The notes beneath the pieces were generated by a model. That model saw only the letters and a program-made list of their open reading frames with translations, had not been told where the DNA came from and did no database searches. A stretch of 32,500 nucleotides of DNA from Betaproteobacteria bacterium (lineage in GTDB: Bacteria > Pseudomonadota > Gammaproteobacteria > Burkholderiales > Burkholderiaceae_C): positions 1 through 32,500 of the forward strand of contig JABCYW010000061.1 in the NCBI GenBank assembly GCA_013289985.1, written 5' to 3'. The translations under genes and the position numbers were made by a program. Positions 25,111 to 32,500 of the stretch are shown piece after piece. Positions within the stretch are counted from its first letter, which is position 1. Each line of letters opens with the position of its first letter.

Positions 25111-26693
25111 TCGAGCAAGGCCGGCGATCGCGCCGGCTCCCAATGCTCGGCGCACCAGGCCGCGACCGCCGCGCGCTCATCGGCCCCGAAGTGAAGTCCC
25201 AGCTTGCTGCGGCGCCACAGGACGTCGTCGGCACCGCGCGCCCATTCGTGCTCGTGCAGGTAGCGCAGTTCGCATTCGAACAGTCCCGGCGCGACCTCGG
25301 CGCCCGGGGGGCCGGCGTCGCCGATGACGCGGTCCAGGCGCGCGCCGTACGCCCGCGCGAGCCGGTGCAGCACGTCGGCCGCGAACTGCGGGTAGCGGCG
25401 GCGCACGGCCTGTTCGAAGCGCTCGAAGTCGGTGTCGGGGCGGCGTGCCGGGACTATCCACTTGGCCAGGTCGCCGCCCGGCAGGAACGCGCCGCGCGTC
25501 CAGGCGCCGCGTTCCGGCGCCACGCCGAGCGGCTGCATCAGCAGGTCGGCCGCATCTTCGGCCAGCCGCCGGAACGTGGTGATCTTGCCGCCCCACACGG
25601 TCAGCAGCGGCGCCTGGGCGGTGTCGAGTTCCAGCGAGTAGTCGCGCGTGACGGCCGACGGGTCGCCCGACTCGTCGTCCAGCAGCGGACGCACGCCCGA
25701 ATACGTCCACACGACATCGCCGGGCACGACGGCCTTGGCGAAGTAGCGGCTCGCCTGCTCGCACAGGTAGTGGATCTCCGACTCGTCGATCTTCGCGGCG
25801 CCGATCGGGCCGTGGTGCTCGACGTCGGTGGTGCCGATCAGCGTGAAATCGTGCTCGTAGGGGATCGCGAAGATGATGCGCTTGTCGGGGTTCTGGAAGA
25901 TGTAGGCGTGGTCGTGGTCGAACAGCCTGGGCACGACGATGTGGCTGCCCTTGACCAGGCGCAGGGCCTTGCCGTGGCTCAGGTGCGCGTGCTCGGACAG
26001 GAACTGCGCGGCCCAGGGGCCCGCGGCGTTGACGAGCGCGCGTGCCCGCAGCGTGTGGAACGAGCCGTCCGCGTGGTCCAGCGTCGCCTGCCAGCCGTCG
26101 GCCGCCCGCTGCGCGTCGCGGCAGCGCCAGCGCGTGAGCACCGTCGCGCCGCGTTCGCGCGCGTCGATCGCGTTGAGCACCACCAGGCGCGCATCGTCCA
26201 CCCAGCCGTCGGAATAGACGAAGCCCTTGGTGAAGCGCGGCTGAAGCGGCGCGCCCGACGCGTGGCGGCGCAGGTCGACGGTGCGCGAGCCGGGCAGCAC
26301 CTCGCGCCGGGCCAGGTGGTCGTAGAGGAACAGGCCGATGCGGATCATCCACACCGGGCGCATGCCGGGATCGTGCGGCATCACGAAACGCAGCGGCCAC
26401 ATGATGTGCGGCGCGCTGCGCAGCAGCACCTCGCGTTCGGCGAGCGCCTTGCGCACCAGCGCGAACTCGTTGTATTCGAGGTAGCGCAGGCCGCCATGGA
26501 TCAGCTTGGTGCTGGACGACGAGGTGGCCTGTGCGAGGTCGTCCTTCTCGCACAGCACCACCTTCAGCCCGCGCCCGGCAAGGTCGCGGGCGATACCGGC
26601 GCCGTTGATGCCGCCGCCGACGACCAGCACGTCGCAGGCGGTGGGGATTTTCGTCTCGGTGGGGCGGGGGATGTCCGGCACGTGAAGGCGCAA
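25092..26693 (-). CDS. glpD: Aerobic glycerol-3-phosphate dehydrogenase, 533 aa
   Basis: Membrane-associated flavoenzyme that oxidises glycerol-3-phosphate to dihydroxyacetone phosphate and feeds electrons to ubiquinone. The FAD-binding loop [20 protein letters not shown] is at residues 21-40, followed by [31 protein letters not shown] and LPGGD further on match E. coli GlpD throughout. The first plausible start is TTG at 26693, with a GTG at 26681 as alternative; no ATG precedes the FAD loop and neither start has a good ribosome site, so initiation may be weak by design. It diverges from glpK. The 3' end overlaps the DUF4124-like gene. Confidence 0.95.
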   Translation of the reverse strand: MRLHVPDIPRPTETKIPTACDVLVVGGGINGAGIARDLAGRGLKVVLCEKDDLAQATSSSSTKLIHGGLRYLEYNEFALVRKALAEREVLLRSAPHIMWPLRFVMPHDPGMRPVWMIRIGLFLYDHLARREVLPGSRTVDLRRHASGAPLQPRFTKGFVYSDGWVDDARLVVLNAIDARERGATVLTRWRCRDAQRAADGWQATLDHADGSFHTLRARALVNAAGPWAAQFLSEHAHLSHGKALRLVKGSHIVVPRLFDHDHAYIFQNPDKRIIFAIPYEHDFTLIGTTDVEHHGPIGAAKIDESEIHYLCEQASRYFAKAVVPGDVVWTYSGVRPLLDDESGDPSAVTRDYSLELDTAQAPLLTVWGGKITTFRRLAEDAADLLMQPLGVAPERGAWTRGAFLPGGDLAKWIVPARRPDTDFERFEQAVRRRYPQFAADVLHRLARAYGARLDRVIGDAGPPGAEVAPGLFECELRYLHEHEWARGADDVLWRRSKLGLHFGADERAAVAAWCAEHWEPARSPALLDQGASK

Positions 26694-26757
26694 GGCGCGG
26701 CGAGGGGCGGGAGGACGGCGCCCGGGGCGATGTCCGGCGACCGAGGCGTGTTTTCCG

Positions 26758-26764
26758 TATTATC
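26758..26764. promoter_or_regulatory. Overlapping divergent -10-like boxes between glpD and glpK
   Basis: TATTAT on the plus strand (26758-26763) and GATAAT on the minus strand (26764-26759) overlap in the one AT-rich patch of the 115-base gap. They sit 46 bases before glpK and 66 before glpD. No clear -35 boxes or GlpR-like operator are visible, so this is only a candidate. Confidence 0.35.
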
Positions 26765-26808
26765 CGGGCGTCGCCCGCCCTCCCCTTTTCCAGCCGACAG
26801 GACGCCAC

Positions 26809-28314
26809 GTGATCAAACGCCCGACATGCCTCCTCGCGCTCGACCAGGGCACCTCCAGCTCGCGCAGCATCGTCTTCGACGCGCAGGGCCGCATGCTGGC
26901 CATGGCGCAGCGCGAGTTCCGCCAGATCTATCCGCAACCGGGCTGGGTGGAGCACGACCCGAAGGAGATCCTCGAGTCGCAGTTCGCCACCGCGCGCGAG
27001 GCGCTGGCCAAGGCCGGGCTGACGGCCGCGGACATCGCCTCCATCGGCATCACCAACCAGCGCGAGACCACGCTGGTGTGGAACCGCGCCACCGGCGAGG
27101 CCATCCACAACGCGATCGTGTGGCAGGACCGGCGCGCCGAGCCCACCTGCGCGGCGCTGCGCGAACAAGGCCTGGAGCCGACCTTCCGCGCGCAGACCGG
27201 GCTGATCGTGGACGCCTACTTCTCGGGCACCAAGCTGAAGTGGATCCTCGACAACGTGGACGGCGCGCGCGCCGCCGCCACGCGCGGCGAGCTCGCGTTC
27301 GGCACCGTCGACACCTGGCTGATGTGGCATCTCACCGGTGGCCGCGTGCACGCCACCGACGTGAGCAACGCCTCGCGCACGCTGATGCTGGACGTGCACG
27401 CCAACACCTGGAGCGACGAGCTGCTCGCGATCCTCGACGTGCCGCGCGCACTGCTGCCCGCCGTGCATCCGTCCAGCCACTGCTACGGCGCGACGTTGCC
27501 CGAGCTGTTCGGCGCCGCCATTCCCATCGGCGGGGTGGCCGGCGACCAGCAGAGCGCGCTGTTCGGCCAGGCCTGCTTCCGCCCCGGCCTGGCCAAGAAC
27601 ACCTACGGCACGGGCTGCTTCATGCTCATGCACACCGGCGCCACGTTCCAGAGCTCCACCAACGGCCTGATCACCACCAGCGCCGCGCAGCTGGACGCCA
27701 CGCCCGTGTTCGCGCTGGAAGGCAGCGTGTTCATCGGCGGCGCCGTCGTGCAGTGGCTGCGCGACGGGCTGCGCGCGATCCAGGGCAGCGGCGAGGTGCA
27801 GCGCCTGGCCGAGAGCGTGCCCAGCTCGGGCGGCGTGATGTTCGTGCCGGCCTTCACCGGCCTGGGCGCGCCCTACTGGGACGCGGACGCGCGCGGCGCC
27901 ATCGTGGGCCTCACGCGCGGCAGCACGGTGGCGCACATCGCGCGCGCGGCGCTCGAGAGCATCGCGTTCCAGAGCGCCGCGCTGCTGCAGGCGATGAGCC
28001 GCGACGCGGTGGCCGCGGGCGGCATGCCGGTGGCCGAGCTGCGCGTGGACGGCGGCGCGTGCGTCAACGACCTGCTGATGCAGTTCCAGGCCGACCTGCT
28101 GGGCATCCCGGTGGTGCGGCCGCAGGTGATCGAGACGACGGCGCTGGGCGCGGCCTGCCTGGCCGGGCTGTCGTGCGGGCTCTACGGCAACGTCGACGAG
28201 CTGGCCGCGCAGTGGCAGGTGGAGCGCCGCTTCCTGCCGACCATGTCGCGCGAGCGGGCGGGCGGGCTGATGGCCGACTGGGAGCACGCGGTGCGGCAGG
28301 CCACCGCGCGCTGA
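26809..28314 (+). CDS. glpK: Glycerol kinase, 501 aa
   Basis: Phosphorylates glycerol with ATP to glycerol-3-phosphate, the substrate of the divergent GlpD. The FGGY-kinase opening [20 protein letters not shown] is intact. Conserved parts include [38 protein letters not shown], the ATP-binding GTGCFMLM and [11 protein letters not shown], all as in E. coli GlpK. The start is GTG at 26809 with AGGA upstream. No glpF or glpR is in the window, so glycerol entry and control are encoded elsewhere. A clear intrinsic terminator follows. Confidence 0.97.
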   Translation: MIKRPTCLLALDQGTSSSRSIVFDAQGRMLAMAQREFRQIYPQPGWVEHDPKEILESQFATAREALAKAGLTAADIASIGITNQRETTLVWNRATGEAIHNAIVWQDRRAEPTCAALREQGLEPTFRAQTGLIVDAYFSGTKLKWILDNVDGARAAATRGELAFGTVDTWLMWHLTGGRVHATDVSNASRTLMLDVHANTWSDELLAILDVPRALLPAVHPSSHCYGATLPELFGAAIPIGGVAGDQQSALFGQACFRPGLAKNTYGTGCFMLMHTGATFQSSTNGLITTSAAQLDATPVFALEGSVFIGGAVVQWLRDGLRAIQGSGEVQRLAESVPSSGGVMFVPAFTGLGAPYWDADARGAIVGLTRGSTVAHIARAALESIAFQSAALLQAMSRDAVAAGGMPVAELRVDGGACVNDLLMQFQADLLGIPVVRPQVIETTALGAACLAGLSCGLYGNVDELAAQWQVERRFLPTMSRERAGGLMADWEHAVRQATAR

Positions 28315-28330
28315 GACAATGGGGGCCATC

Positions 28331-28366
28331 CGGCGCGGCGCCTGCATGCCCGCGCCGTTTTTCTTT
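28331..28366 (+). terminator. Intrinsic terminator after glpK
   Basis: The stem CGGCGCGG / CCGCGCCG (28331-28338 and 28350-28357) is followed by TTTTTCTTT. It begins 17 bases after the glpK stop and ends just before the ribosome site of the next gene, so that gene needs read-through or its own promoter. Confidence 0.75.
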
Positions 28367-28380
28367 CCCGAGGAGCCCCC

Positions 28381-28890
28381 ATGACCAGCGCGATGTACAC
28401 GAACTCCGTCCCCGTCTTCAAGCAGTTGCTGACGGCCCTGAAGACGATCCTGCAGACGACCGCCGCCGAGGTCGCCGCGAAGTCGCTGCAGCCCGACGCC
28501 TTCCTGCAGGCGCGCCTGTTCCCGGACATGTTCCCCCTCCTCAAGCAGGTGCAGATCGCCTGCGACTTCGCGCGCGGCATCCCGGCGCGCCTGGCCGGCG
28601 TCGACGTGCCGGCGCACGACGGCAACGAGACGAGCTTCGCCGACCTGGACGCCCTGCTGGAGACGACGCTGGCCTTCATCGGCGGACTCGACGCCGCGAG
28701 GTTCGAGGGCAGCGAAGGCCGCGAGATCGTGCTGCGGCCGGGCACCCCCAAGGAACGCAAGCTCGGCGGCCAGGCCTACCTGTCCAGCTACGGCCTGCCG
28801 CAGTTCTTCTTCCACGTGACGACGGCCTACGCGATCCTGCGCCACAACGGCGTGGCGATCGGCAAGAAGGACTACATGGGCGCGTACTGA
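28381..28890 (+). CDS. DUF1993 domain protein, 169 aa
   Basis: Matches the DUF1993 family, related to DinB-like four-helix bundles: MYTNSVPVFKQLLTALKTIL, RLFPDMFPLLKQVQIACDFA, then ETSFADLDALLETTLAFIGG and the ending YLSSYGLPQFFFHVTTAYAI with HNGVAIGKKDYMG. The fold suggests a metal-binding or bundle protein, but no activity is established that I know of. The ATG has a strong GAGGAG five bases upstream, so it should be well translated. It stands alone after the glpK terminator. The intervening sequence shows no obvious promoter outside the terminator stem. Confidence 0.88.
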   Translation: MTSAMYTNSVPVFKQLLTALKTILQTTAAEVAAKSLQPDAFLQARLFPDMFPLLKQVQIACDFARGIPARLAGVDVPAHDGNETSFADLDALLETTLAFIGGLDAARFEGSEGREIVLRPGTPKERKLGGQAYLSSYGLPQFFFHVTTAYAILRHNGVAIGKKDYMGAY

Positions 28891-28906
28891 GCGCCCCCCG
28901 CCGGGG

Positions 28907-29656
28907 TCAAGGCACCTTGGGGCGGCGCGGCGTTTCCTCGAGGGACTGCAGCTCGCGCAGGCGGCGGTGCGCGTCGCCTTCGGGGTCGAACGGCAGCTGG
29001 TGGCGCGCCTGGACGTAGTGGTGCGTGAAGACGTCCAGCCAGGCCTCCAGCACGCCCGCGGCCCGCGCCTCGCCCGCCAGTTCCAGGCACAGCGACGCCA
29101 CCTCGCTGGTGCAGAAATGGTCGTCGCGGCGCGATCGGCGCAACACGTAGCGCGACACCTGCTCGGGTGCCAGGCTCAGCACCGGGAGCCGGTCCAGGCA
29201 GGCGCTCTTGCGAAACATCTTGCGCGCCTCGTTCCAGGTGGCGTCCAGCAGGATGAACAGCGGCCGCCGCTCGCCGTCGTCCGGCACCGACCGCACCACG
29301 CGTCCCGGAGCCGCGTACTCTCCGGGAAACACCACGAACGGCTGCCATTGCGGATCGGCCAGCAACGCGAGCAGCGCGGGATCGACCTCCGTGCGCGCCC
29401 AACCGAACGCGAAGGTGTCGGGCACGACGTCGGCCACCAGCCAGCCCGTGTTGGTGGGCTTGAGCGGCTCGATGTCGGCCATCAGCAGGCACACGCCCGC
29501 GCGGGTGGGCAGCGTGCGGCGCAGCGCGCACAGGCAATGGCTGGGGATCAGCCGGCAGCCTTCGCAGCGCGGGCGCGTCGAGCCTCCGCGCGCCAGGAAG
29601 GGCTTGGCGCTGCGGGCCAGGCGGGCGGCGCGCAGGAGGGAGACGGCGTGAGGCAT
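28907..29656 (-). CDS. DTW-domain tRNA-uridine aminocarboxypropyltransferase, 249 aa
   Basis: The DTW family (TapT/YfiP in E. coli) puts the acp3 group from S-adenosylmethionine on uridine in the tRNA variable loop. A zinc-like cysteine set stands near the N-terminus (C31, C34, C41, C43: RPRCEGCRLIPSHCLCAL). The core strand-turn LFILLDATWNEARKMFRKS holds the family motif (DATW here for the naming DTW). EVASLCLEL and the tail helix complete the domain. The length is normal. The gene is convergent with the DUF1993 gene and diverges from the chemoreceptor. The family is sure; the exact tRNA position modified is inferred from homologues. Confidence 0.9.
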   Translation of the reverse strand: MPHAVSLLRAARLARSAKPFLARGGSTRPRCEGCRLIPSHCLCALRRTLPTRAGVCLLMADIEPLKPTNTGWLVADVVPDTFAFGWARTEVDPALLALLADPQWQPFVVFPGEYAAPGRVVRSVPDDGERRPLFILLDATWNEARKMFRKSACLDRLPVLSLAPEQVSRYVLRRSRRDDHFCTSEVASLCLELAGEARAAGVLEAWLDVFTHHYVQARHQLPFDPEGDAHRRLRELQSLEETPRRPKVP

Positions 29657-29722
29657 GGCGGCAATTGTCGGATGCGGCGCCAGCGCGAACGACGGTTTCG
29701 CGCCGTAGTCGTCAAAGAAGGG

Positions 29723-29749
29723 TTCATTTTATTCATTTCATGCCGAAAT
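29723..29749 (+). promoter_or_regulatory. Sigma-28 (FliA)-like promoter of the chemoreceptor
   Basis: TTCA, 15 bases, GCCGAAAT. The flagellar consensus is TAAA-N15-GCCGATAA, so the -10 matches at six of eight positions and the spacing is exact, while the -35 is weaker. It lies 52 bases before the start codon in a clearly AT-rich patch. Confidence 0.55.
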
Positions 29750-29801
29750 CACCTCGTCGCCACGCGTCTACGCTTGCAACGTCTTCGAATCGGAACACCC
29801 C

Positions 29802-31574
29802 ATGAACTTCCTTGCCCGCCTCAAAATCGGCCAACGCCTGCTCGCTGGCTTCGCGAGCGTCCTCGTGCTGGCGATCGTCGTCGGCGTCTTCTCGATCAGC
29901 CGCCTGGCCCAGGTCAACGCGAACACCAGCGACCTCGCGACGAACTGGCTCCTGGCCACCCGGATGCTGAGCGAATTCAAGACACAAGCCAGCATTCTTC
30001 GCCGCGCGGAGGCGTCGACCATCATTTCCGGCAAGCCCGACGAGGCCACCGCCCAGTCACGGCGCGCCTCGGACACGAAGGCCAGGGCGGCCGACGCGTG
30101 GAAGGTCTACATGAGCACCGTCGAACTGCCCGAGGAGCATGCGCTCGCAAGCGCCGTCGAGTCCGCCCGCGACCGCTACTACGCGGCGCTCGACAAGGCC
30201 TTCACGACGGACTACACGGCGCCGGACGCGCACGACAAGGTCGTCGCCTTCTACGAGGGCGAGTCGAAGGCGTCGTTCGACGCGCTCTTCGACGCGATCA
30301 GTCGCGACATCGAGTTCCAGACCAAGGGCGCGGACGGCGCCTACAAATCCTCGCAGGACACCTACTCCAGCGCACGCCTGGCCGTCATCGGCCTGCTTGC
30401 CGCCGCCGTGCTGGTGGGCGCCCTGATGGCCTTCGTCATCACGCGTTCGATCGTGCGCCCGCTGGACAGCGCCGTGAAGGTCGCCGAGTCCGTCGCCGAG
30501 GGCAACCTGACCTCCACCATCGTCGCCACCGGCGTCGACGAGGTCAGCCAGCTGCTGCGCGCGCTGCGCCGCATGAACGACAGCCTCGTCAACATCGTCT
30601 CGCGCGTGCGCAACAGCTCGGACTCCATCGCCACCGGATCGAGCCAGATCGCCGCCGGCAACACGGACCTGAGCCAGCGCACCGAAGAACAGGCCAGCAA
30701 CCTGCAGCAGACCGCCGCGTCGATGGAGGAACTCACCGCCACGGTCAAGCAGAACGCCGACACGGCGCGCGCCGCCACGCAGATCGCCAGCAGCGCGACG
30801 TCGGCCGCCGCCGAGGGCGGGCGCGTGGTCGGCCAGGTGGTGTCGACGATGGAGGAGATCACCTCGTCGTCGCGCAAGATCGTCGACATCATCGGCGTCA
30901 TCGACGGCATCGCCTTCCAGACCAACATCCTCGCGCTGAACGCCGCCGTCGAGGCGGCCCGCGCCGGCGAGCAGGGGCGCGGCTTCGCCGTCGTGGCCTC
31001 GGAAGTGCGCAGCCTGGCCCAGCGCTCGGCCGAAGCGGCCAAGGAGATCAAGTCGCTCATCGGCGCCAGCGTGGAGAAGGTCGAGAGCGGCTCGCACCTC
31101 GTCGACGAGGCCGGCAAGTCGATGGCCGAGATCGTCACGCAGGTCACCCGCGTCAACGACCTGATCGGCGAGATCAGCTCCGCCAGCACCGAGCAGAGCA
31201 CGGGCATCGGCCAGATCGGCGATGCGGTCAACCAGCTGGACCAGGTCACTCAGCAGAACGCCGCGCTGGTGGAGGAGAGCGCCGCCGCCGCGGAGAGCCT
31301 GAAGGTGCAGGCGGCCCAGCTCGCCCAGGTGGTGTCGGTGTTCCGGCTGAACGCGAACGACGCGGCGGCCCAGGTGCCCGTGGCCGCCGCGCCGGCGCGC
31401 CGGACCGTCCCCATGGTCGAGCCCGGGCTGCATCGCCCGGCCGCGGCCCCCGCCAGGCCCAGGGCGGCGGCCAGCGCCCCGAAGGCCGCCGTTGCCGCCA
31501 GCACGCCGGCACCCGCGCCGCGCGCGGCCCAGCCGGCCACGGTGGCCGAAGGCGCCGACTGGGAATCGTTCTGA
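29802..31574 (+). CDS. Methyl-accepting chemotaxis protein, Tar-like, 590 aa
   Basis: Transmembrane chemoreceptor. TM1 is at about 12-32 (LLAGFASVLVLAIVVGVFSI) and the periplasmic four-helix-bundle sensor at about 35-190. TM2 is at about 192-213 (LAVIGLLAAAVLVGALMAFV), then HAMP (RPLDSAVKVAESVAEGNL). The signalling coiled coil has the conserved hairpin tip GIAFQTNILALNAAVEAARA and flanking methylation helices (QQTAASMEELTATVKQNADT). A long Ala/Pro linker ends in DWESF, close to the NWETF pentapeptide that tethers CheR and CheB in E. coli Tar and Tsr. The ligand is not predictable. It is a lone receptor with no che genes in the window and sits behind a sigma-28-like promoter. Confidence 0.95.
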   Translation: MNFLARLKIGQRLLAGFASVLVLAIVVGVFSISRLAQVNANTSDLATNWLLATRMLSEFKTQASILRRAEASTIISGKPDEATAQSRRASDTKARAADAWKVYMSTVELPEEHALASAVESARDRYYAALDKAFTTDYTAPDAHDKVVAFYEGESKASFDALFDAISRDIEFQTKGADGAYKSSQDTYSSARLAVIGLLAAAVLVGALMAFVITRSIVRPLDSAVKVAESVAEGNLTSTIVATGVDEVSQLLRALRRMNDSLVNIVSRVRNSSDSIATGSSQIAAGNTDLSQRTEEQASNLQQTAASMEELTATVKQNADTARAATQIASSATSAAAEGGRVVGQVVSTMEEITSSSRKIVDIIGVIDGIAFQTNILALNAAVEAARAGEQGRGFAVVASEVRSLAQRSAEAAKEIKSLIGASVEKVESGSHLVDEAGKSMAEIVTQVTRVNDLIGEISSASTEQSTGIGQIGDAVNQLDQVTQQNAALVEESAAAAESLKVQAAQLAQVVSVFRLNANDAAAQVPVAAAPARRTVPMVEPGLHRPAAAPARPRAAASAPKAAVAASTPAPAPRAAQPATVAEGADWESF

Positions 31575-31579
31575 GCGAT

Positions 31580-31611
31580 CCGTCAAGCCGCGCGCAGTCG
31601 CGGATTGACGG
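31580..31611 (+). terminator. Hairpin after the chemoreceptor gene
   Basis: CCGTCAA-g-CCGCG pairs with CGCGG-a-TTGACGG around a six-base loop, starting six bases after the stop. One mismatch interrupts the stem and no T-tract follows, so it is a probable but not classic terminator. Confidence 0.5.
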
Positions 31612-31648
31612 CGACGTCTCCCGGACGGAAACGCGCGGTTACGGGCAA

Positions 31649-31691
31649 CCCTGTCCCGCGAACGGCGGGCTCGCGCGTTGGAGGGACAGGG
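31649..31691. repeat. 9-bp inverted repeat upstream of the crystallin gene
   Basis: CCCTGTCCC (31649-31657) and GGGACAGGG (31683-31691) are 25 bases apart and end 47 bases before the crystallin ATG. They could be an operator or a leader hairpin; I see no clear promoter boxes. Confidence 0.4.
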
Positions 31692-31738
31692 CGATGCGCA
31701 GCGTCGCGTCGCCGGCCCCTGTACAGTCCAGGAGACAA

Positions 31739-32500
31739 ATGACCTCCATCCTTTCCCGCACGCTCGCCGCCGCCGCGCTCGCCGCCGCCGCGGGCCACGC
31801 GTCCGCCGCCATCACGCTGTTCGGCCACGACAACTTCCACGGCCCGCGCGTCACGCTGACCCAGCCCGCGCCCGACTTCCGCGACTTCAACTTCAACGAC
31901 CGCGCGTCGTCGGCGATCGTCGACGGCGAGCCCTGGGAGGTCTGCCAGGACGTGGGCTTCCGCAGCCGCTGCGCCATCCTCGTGCCGGGCAGCTACCCCG
32001 ACCTCGCCGCCGTGGGCCTGGGCGACCTGCTGTCGTCCGCGCGTCCCGCGCGCCGCGAACCGCCGCCGCCCCCGCCGGTGGCGCCGCCGCCCGACGGCGA
32101 CATCGTGTTCTTCGAGCACCCCGGCTTCCACGGCCGCGACCTGAACGTGGGCGGCCAGATCGACGACTTCCAGCAGGTCGGCTTCAACGACCGCGCGTCG
32201 TCGGTGATCGTGTTCGAAGGCCGCTGGGAGGTCTGCGAGCACCCCGGCTTCTACGGCCGCTGCATGATCCTGCGCCCGGGCCGCTACCCCGACCTGCGCG
32301 CGATGGGCATGGACGACATGATCTCGTCGGTGCGCCGCGTGCGCCGCGACGCGAGCTTCGACGACGACCGCTATGCCCCGCCGCCGCAGCCCATGTACGA
32401 CTGGCGCCGCCGGCCGCAGGAATTCCTCGAGTCCGTGCCGGTGGAATCGGTGCACGTGGTCTACGCCGCGCCGCAGCAGCAATGCTGGGTGGAGCAGTCG
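31739..32500 (+). CDS. Exported beta/gamma-crystallin family protein, 3' end beyond the window (254+ aa)
   Basis: The open frame reaches the window edge with no stop. The ATG at 31739 has a perfect CAGGAGACAA ribosome site. A signal peptide ends near HASAA (residues 20-24). Two beta/gamma-crystallin domains follow: about 25-103 and 121-201, joined by a proline-rich linker. Their calcium motifs are N53-D-R-A-S-S58, a degenerate G95-D-L-L-S-S100, N150-D-R-A-S-S155 and D192-D-M-I-S-S197. Each domain has paired cysteines (EVCQ..RCAI, EVCE..RCMI) that could form disulfides. After residue 205 comes an Arg/Pro-rich stretch leading to QQQCWVEQ. In related proteins a glycine-zipper membrane module often follows, but that part is not visible here. 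Confidence 0.88.
   Translation, partial: MTSILSRTLAAAALAAAAGHASAAITLFGHDNFHGPRVTLTQPAPDFRDFNFNDRASSAIVDGEPWEVCQDVGFRSRCAILVPGSYPDLAAVGLGDLLSSARPARREPPPPPPVAPPPDGDIVFFEHPGFHGRDLNVGGQIDDFQQVGFNDRASSVIVFEGRWEVCEHPGFYGRCMILRPGRYPDLRAMGMDDMISSVRRVRRDASFDDDRYAPPPQPMYDWRRRPQEFLESVPVESVHVVYAAPQQQCWVEQS

Noticed and set aside
21289-25155. Minus-strand open frame of 1288 codons
   Set aside because: It is antisense to prmB, yheS and the DUF4124-like gene, is rich in Arg/Gly/Ala/His with no domain, and spans gene boundaries. It is a shadow caused by rare stop codons at high GC.
25177-28845. Minus-strand open frame of 1222 codons
   Set aside because: It is antisense to glpK and the DUF1993 gene and out of frame with glpD. 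No motif is present.
22725-29018. Plus-strand open frame of about 2097 codons
   Set aside because: It runs out of frame through yheS, antisense to glpD, and through glpK. The composition is low-complexity and every segment is explained by a real gene in another frame.
30057-31586. Minus-strand frame of 509 codons opposite the chemoreceptor
   Set aside because: Gly/Arg/Asp/His-rich shadow of a well-defined chemoreceptor gene.
31583-32482. Minus-strand frame of 299 codons at the window end
   Set aside because: It is antisense to the beta/gamma-crystallin gene, which has a signal peptide, a perfect ribosome site and conserved motifs.

Overview
The window is GC-rich chromosomal DNA (about 70% by eye) from a betaproteobacterium, most likely of order Burkholderiales and near the Roseateles/Mitsuaria/Rubrivivax group. 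The evidence is the dapC-dapD-dapE lysine operon with prmB, an LpxO-like hydroxylase, an N-terminal BetR-type response regulator and the strong GC bias. The assignment comes from protein resemblance, not from a marker gene. I see no rRNA, tRNA, CRISPR array or prophage. The only mobile-looking item is one non-coding palindromic element.

Layout. 1-2.1 kb: polyphosphate kinase 2 (ppk2) facing a stand-alone PstS phosphate-binding protein across a perfect 21-bp inverted repeat. 2.2-5.5 kb: a secreted TPR protein, then a divergent pair made of an exported metallo-beta-lactamase-fold hydrolase of the methyl parathion hydrolase/dihydrocoumarin hydrolase family and a LysR regulator. 5.5-7.1 kb (minus strand): a tight ParD-like / methionine aminopeptidase / GNAT operon with its own promoter and operator-like palindrome. 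7.1-11.5 kb: an HtrA-type protease without a signal peptide, a hybrid sensor kinase, and a coupled SRPBCC-GNAT pair. 11.5-11.8 kb: a MITE-like element with 30-bp perfect terminal inverted repeats. 11.8-13.2 kb: a VOC protein, YciH (SUI1 family) and a secreted protein of unknown function. 13.3-15.7 kb: a large FlhD/FlhC-like regulator divergent from a BetR-REC response regulator.

15.7-25.1 kb: LpxO-like lipid A hydroxylase, divergent from a long run dapC-dapD-pilU-like-dapE-prmB-yheS with overlapping or near-overlapping genes, followed by a DUF4124-like exported protein. The Dap enzymes make L,L-diaminopimelate for lysine and peptidoglycan, and PrmB methylates ribosomal protein L3. 25.1-28.3 kb: divergent glpD and glpK, the aerobic route for glycerol. 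28.4-31.6 kb: DUF1993 protein, DTW-domain tRNA modification enzyme, and a Tar-like chemoreceptor behind a sigma-28-like promoter. 31.7 kb to the end: an exported two-domain beta/gamma-crystallin protein cut by the window edge.

The items most worth a second look are the FlhD/FlhC-like fusion with its divergent BetR regulator, the MPH-family hydrolase that keeps the ancestral state at all five sites reported to drive parathion-hydrolase evolution, the ParD-like/MetAP/GNAT operon, the three-armed MITE, and a mirror-image promoter pair that appears to yield leaderless mRNAs in both directions. Almost every other long open frame is a shadow of these genes, caused by the scarcity of stop codons at this GC content.
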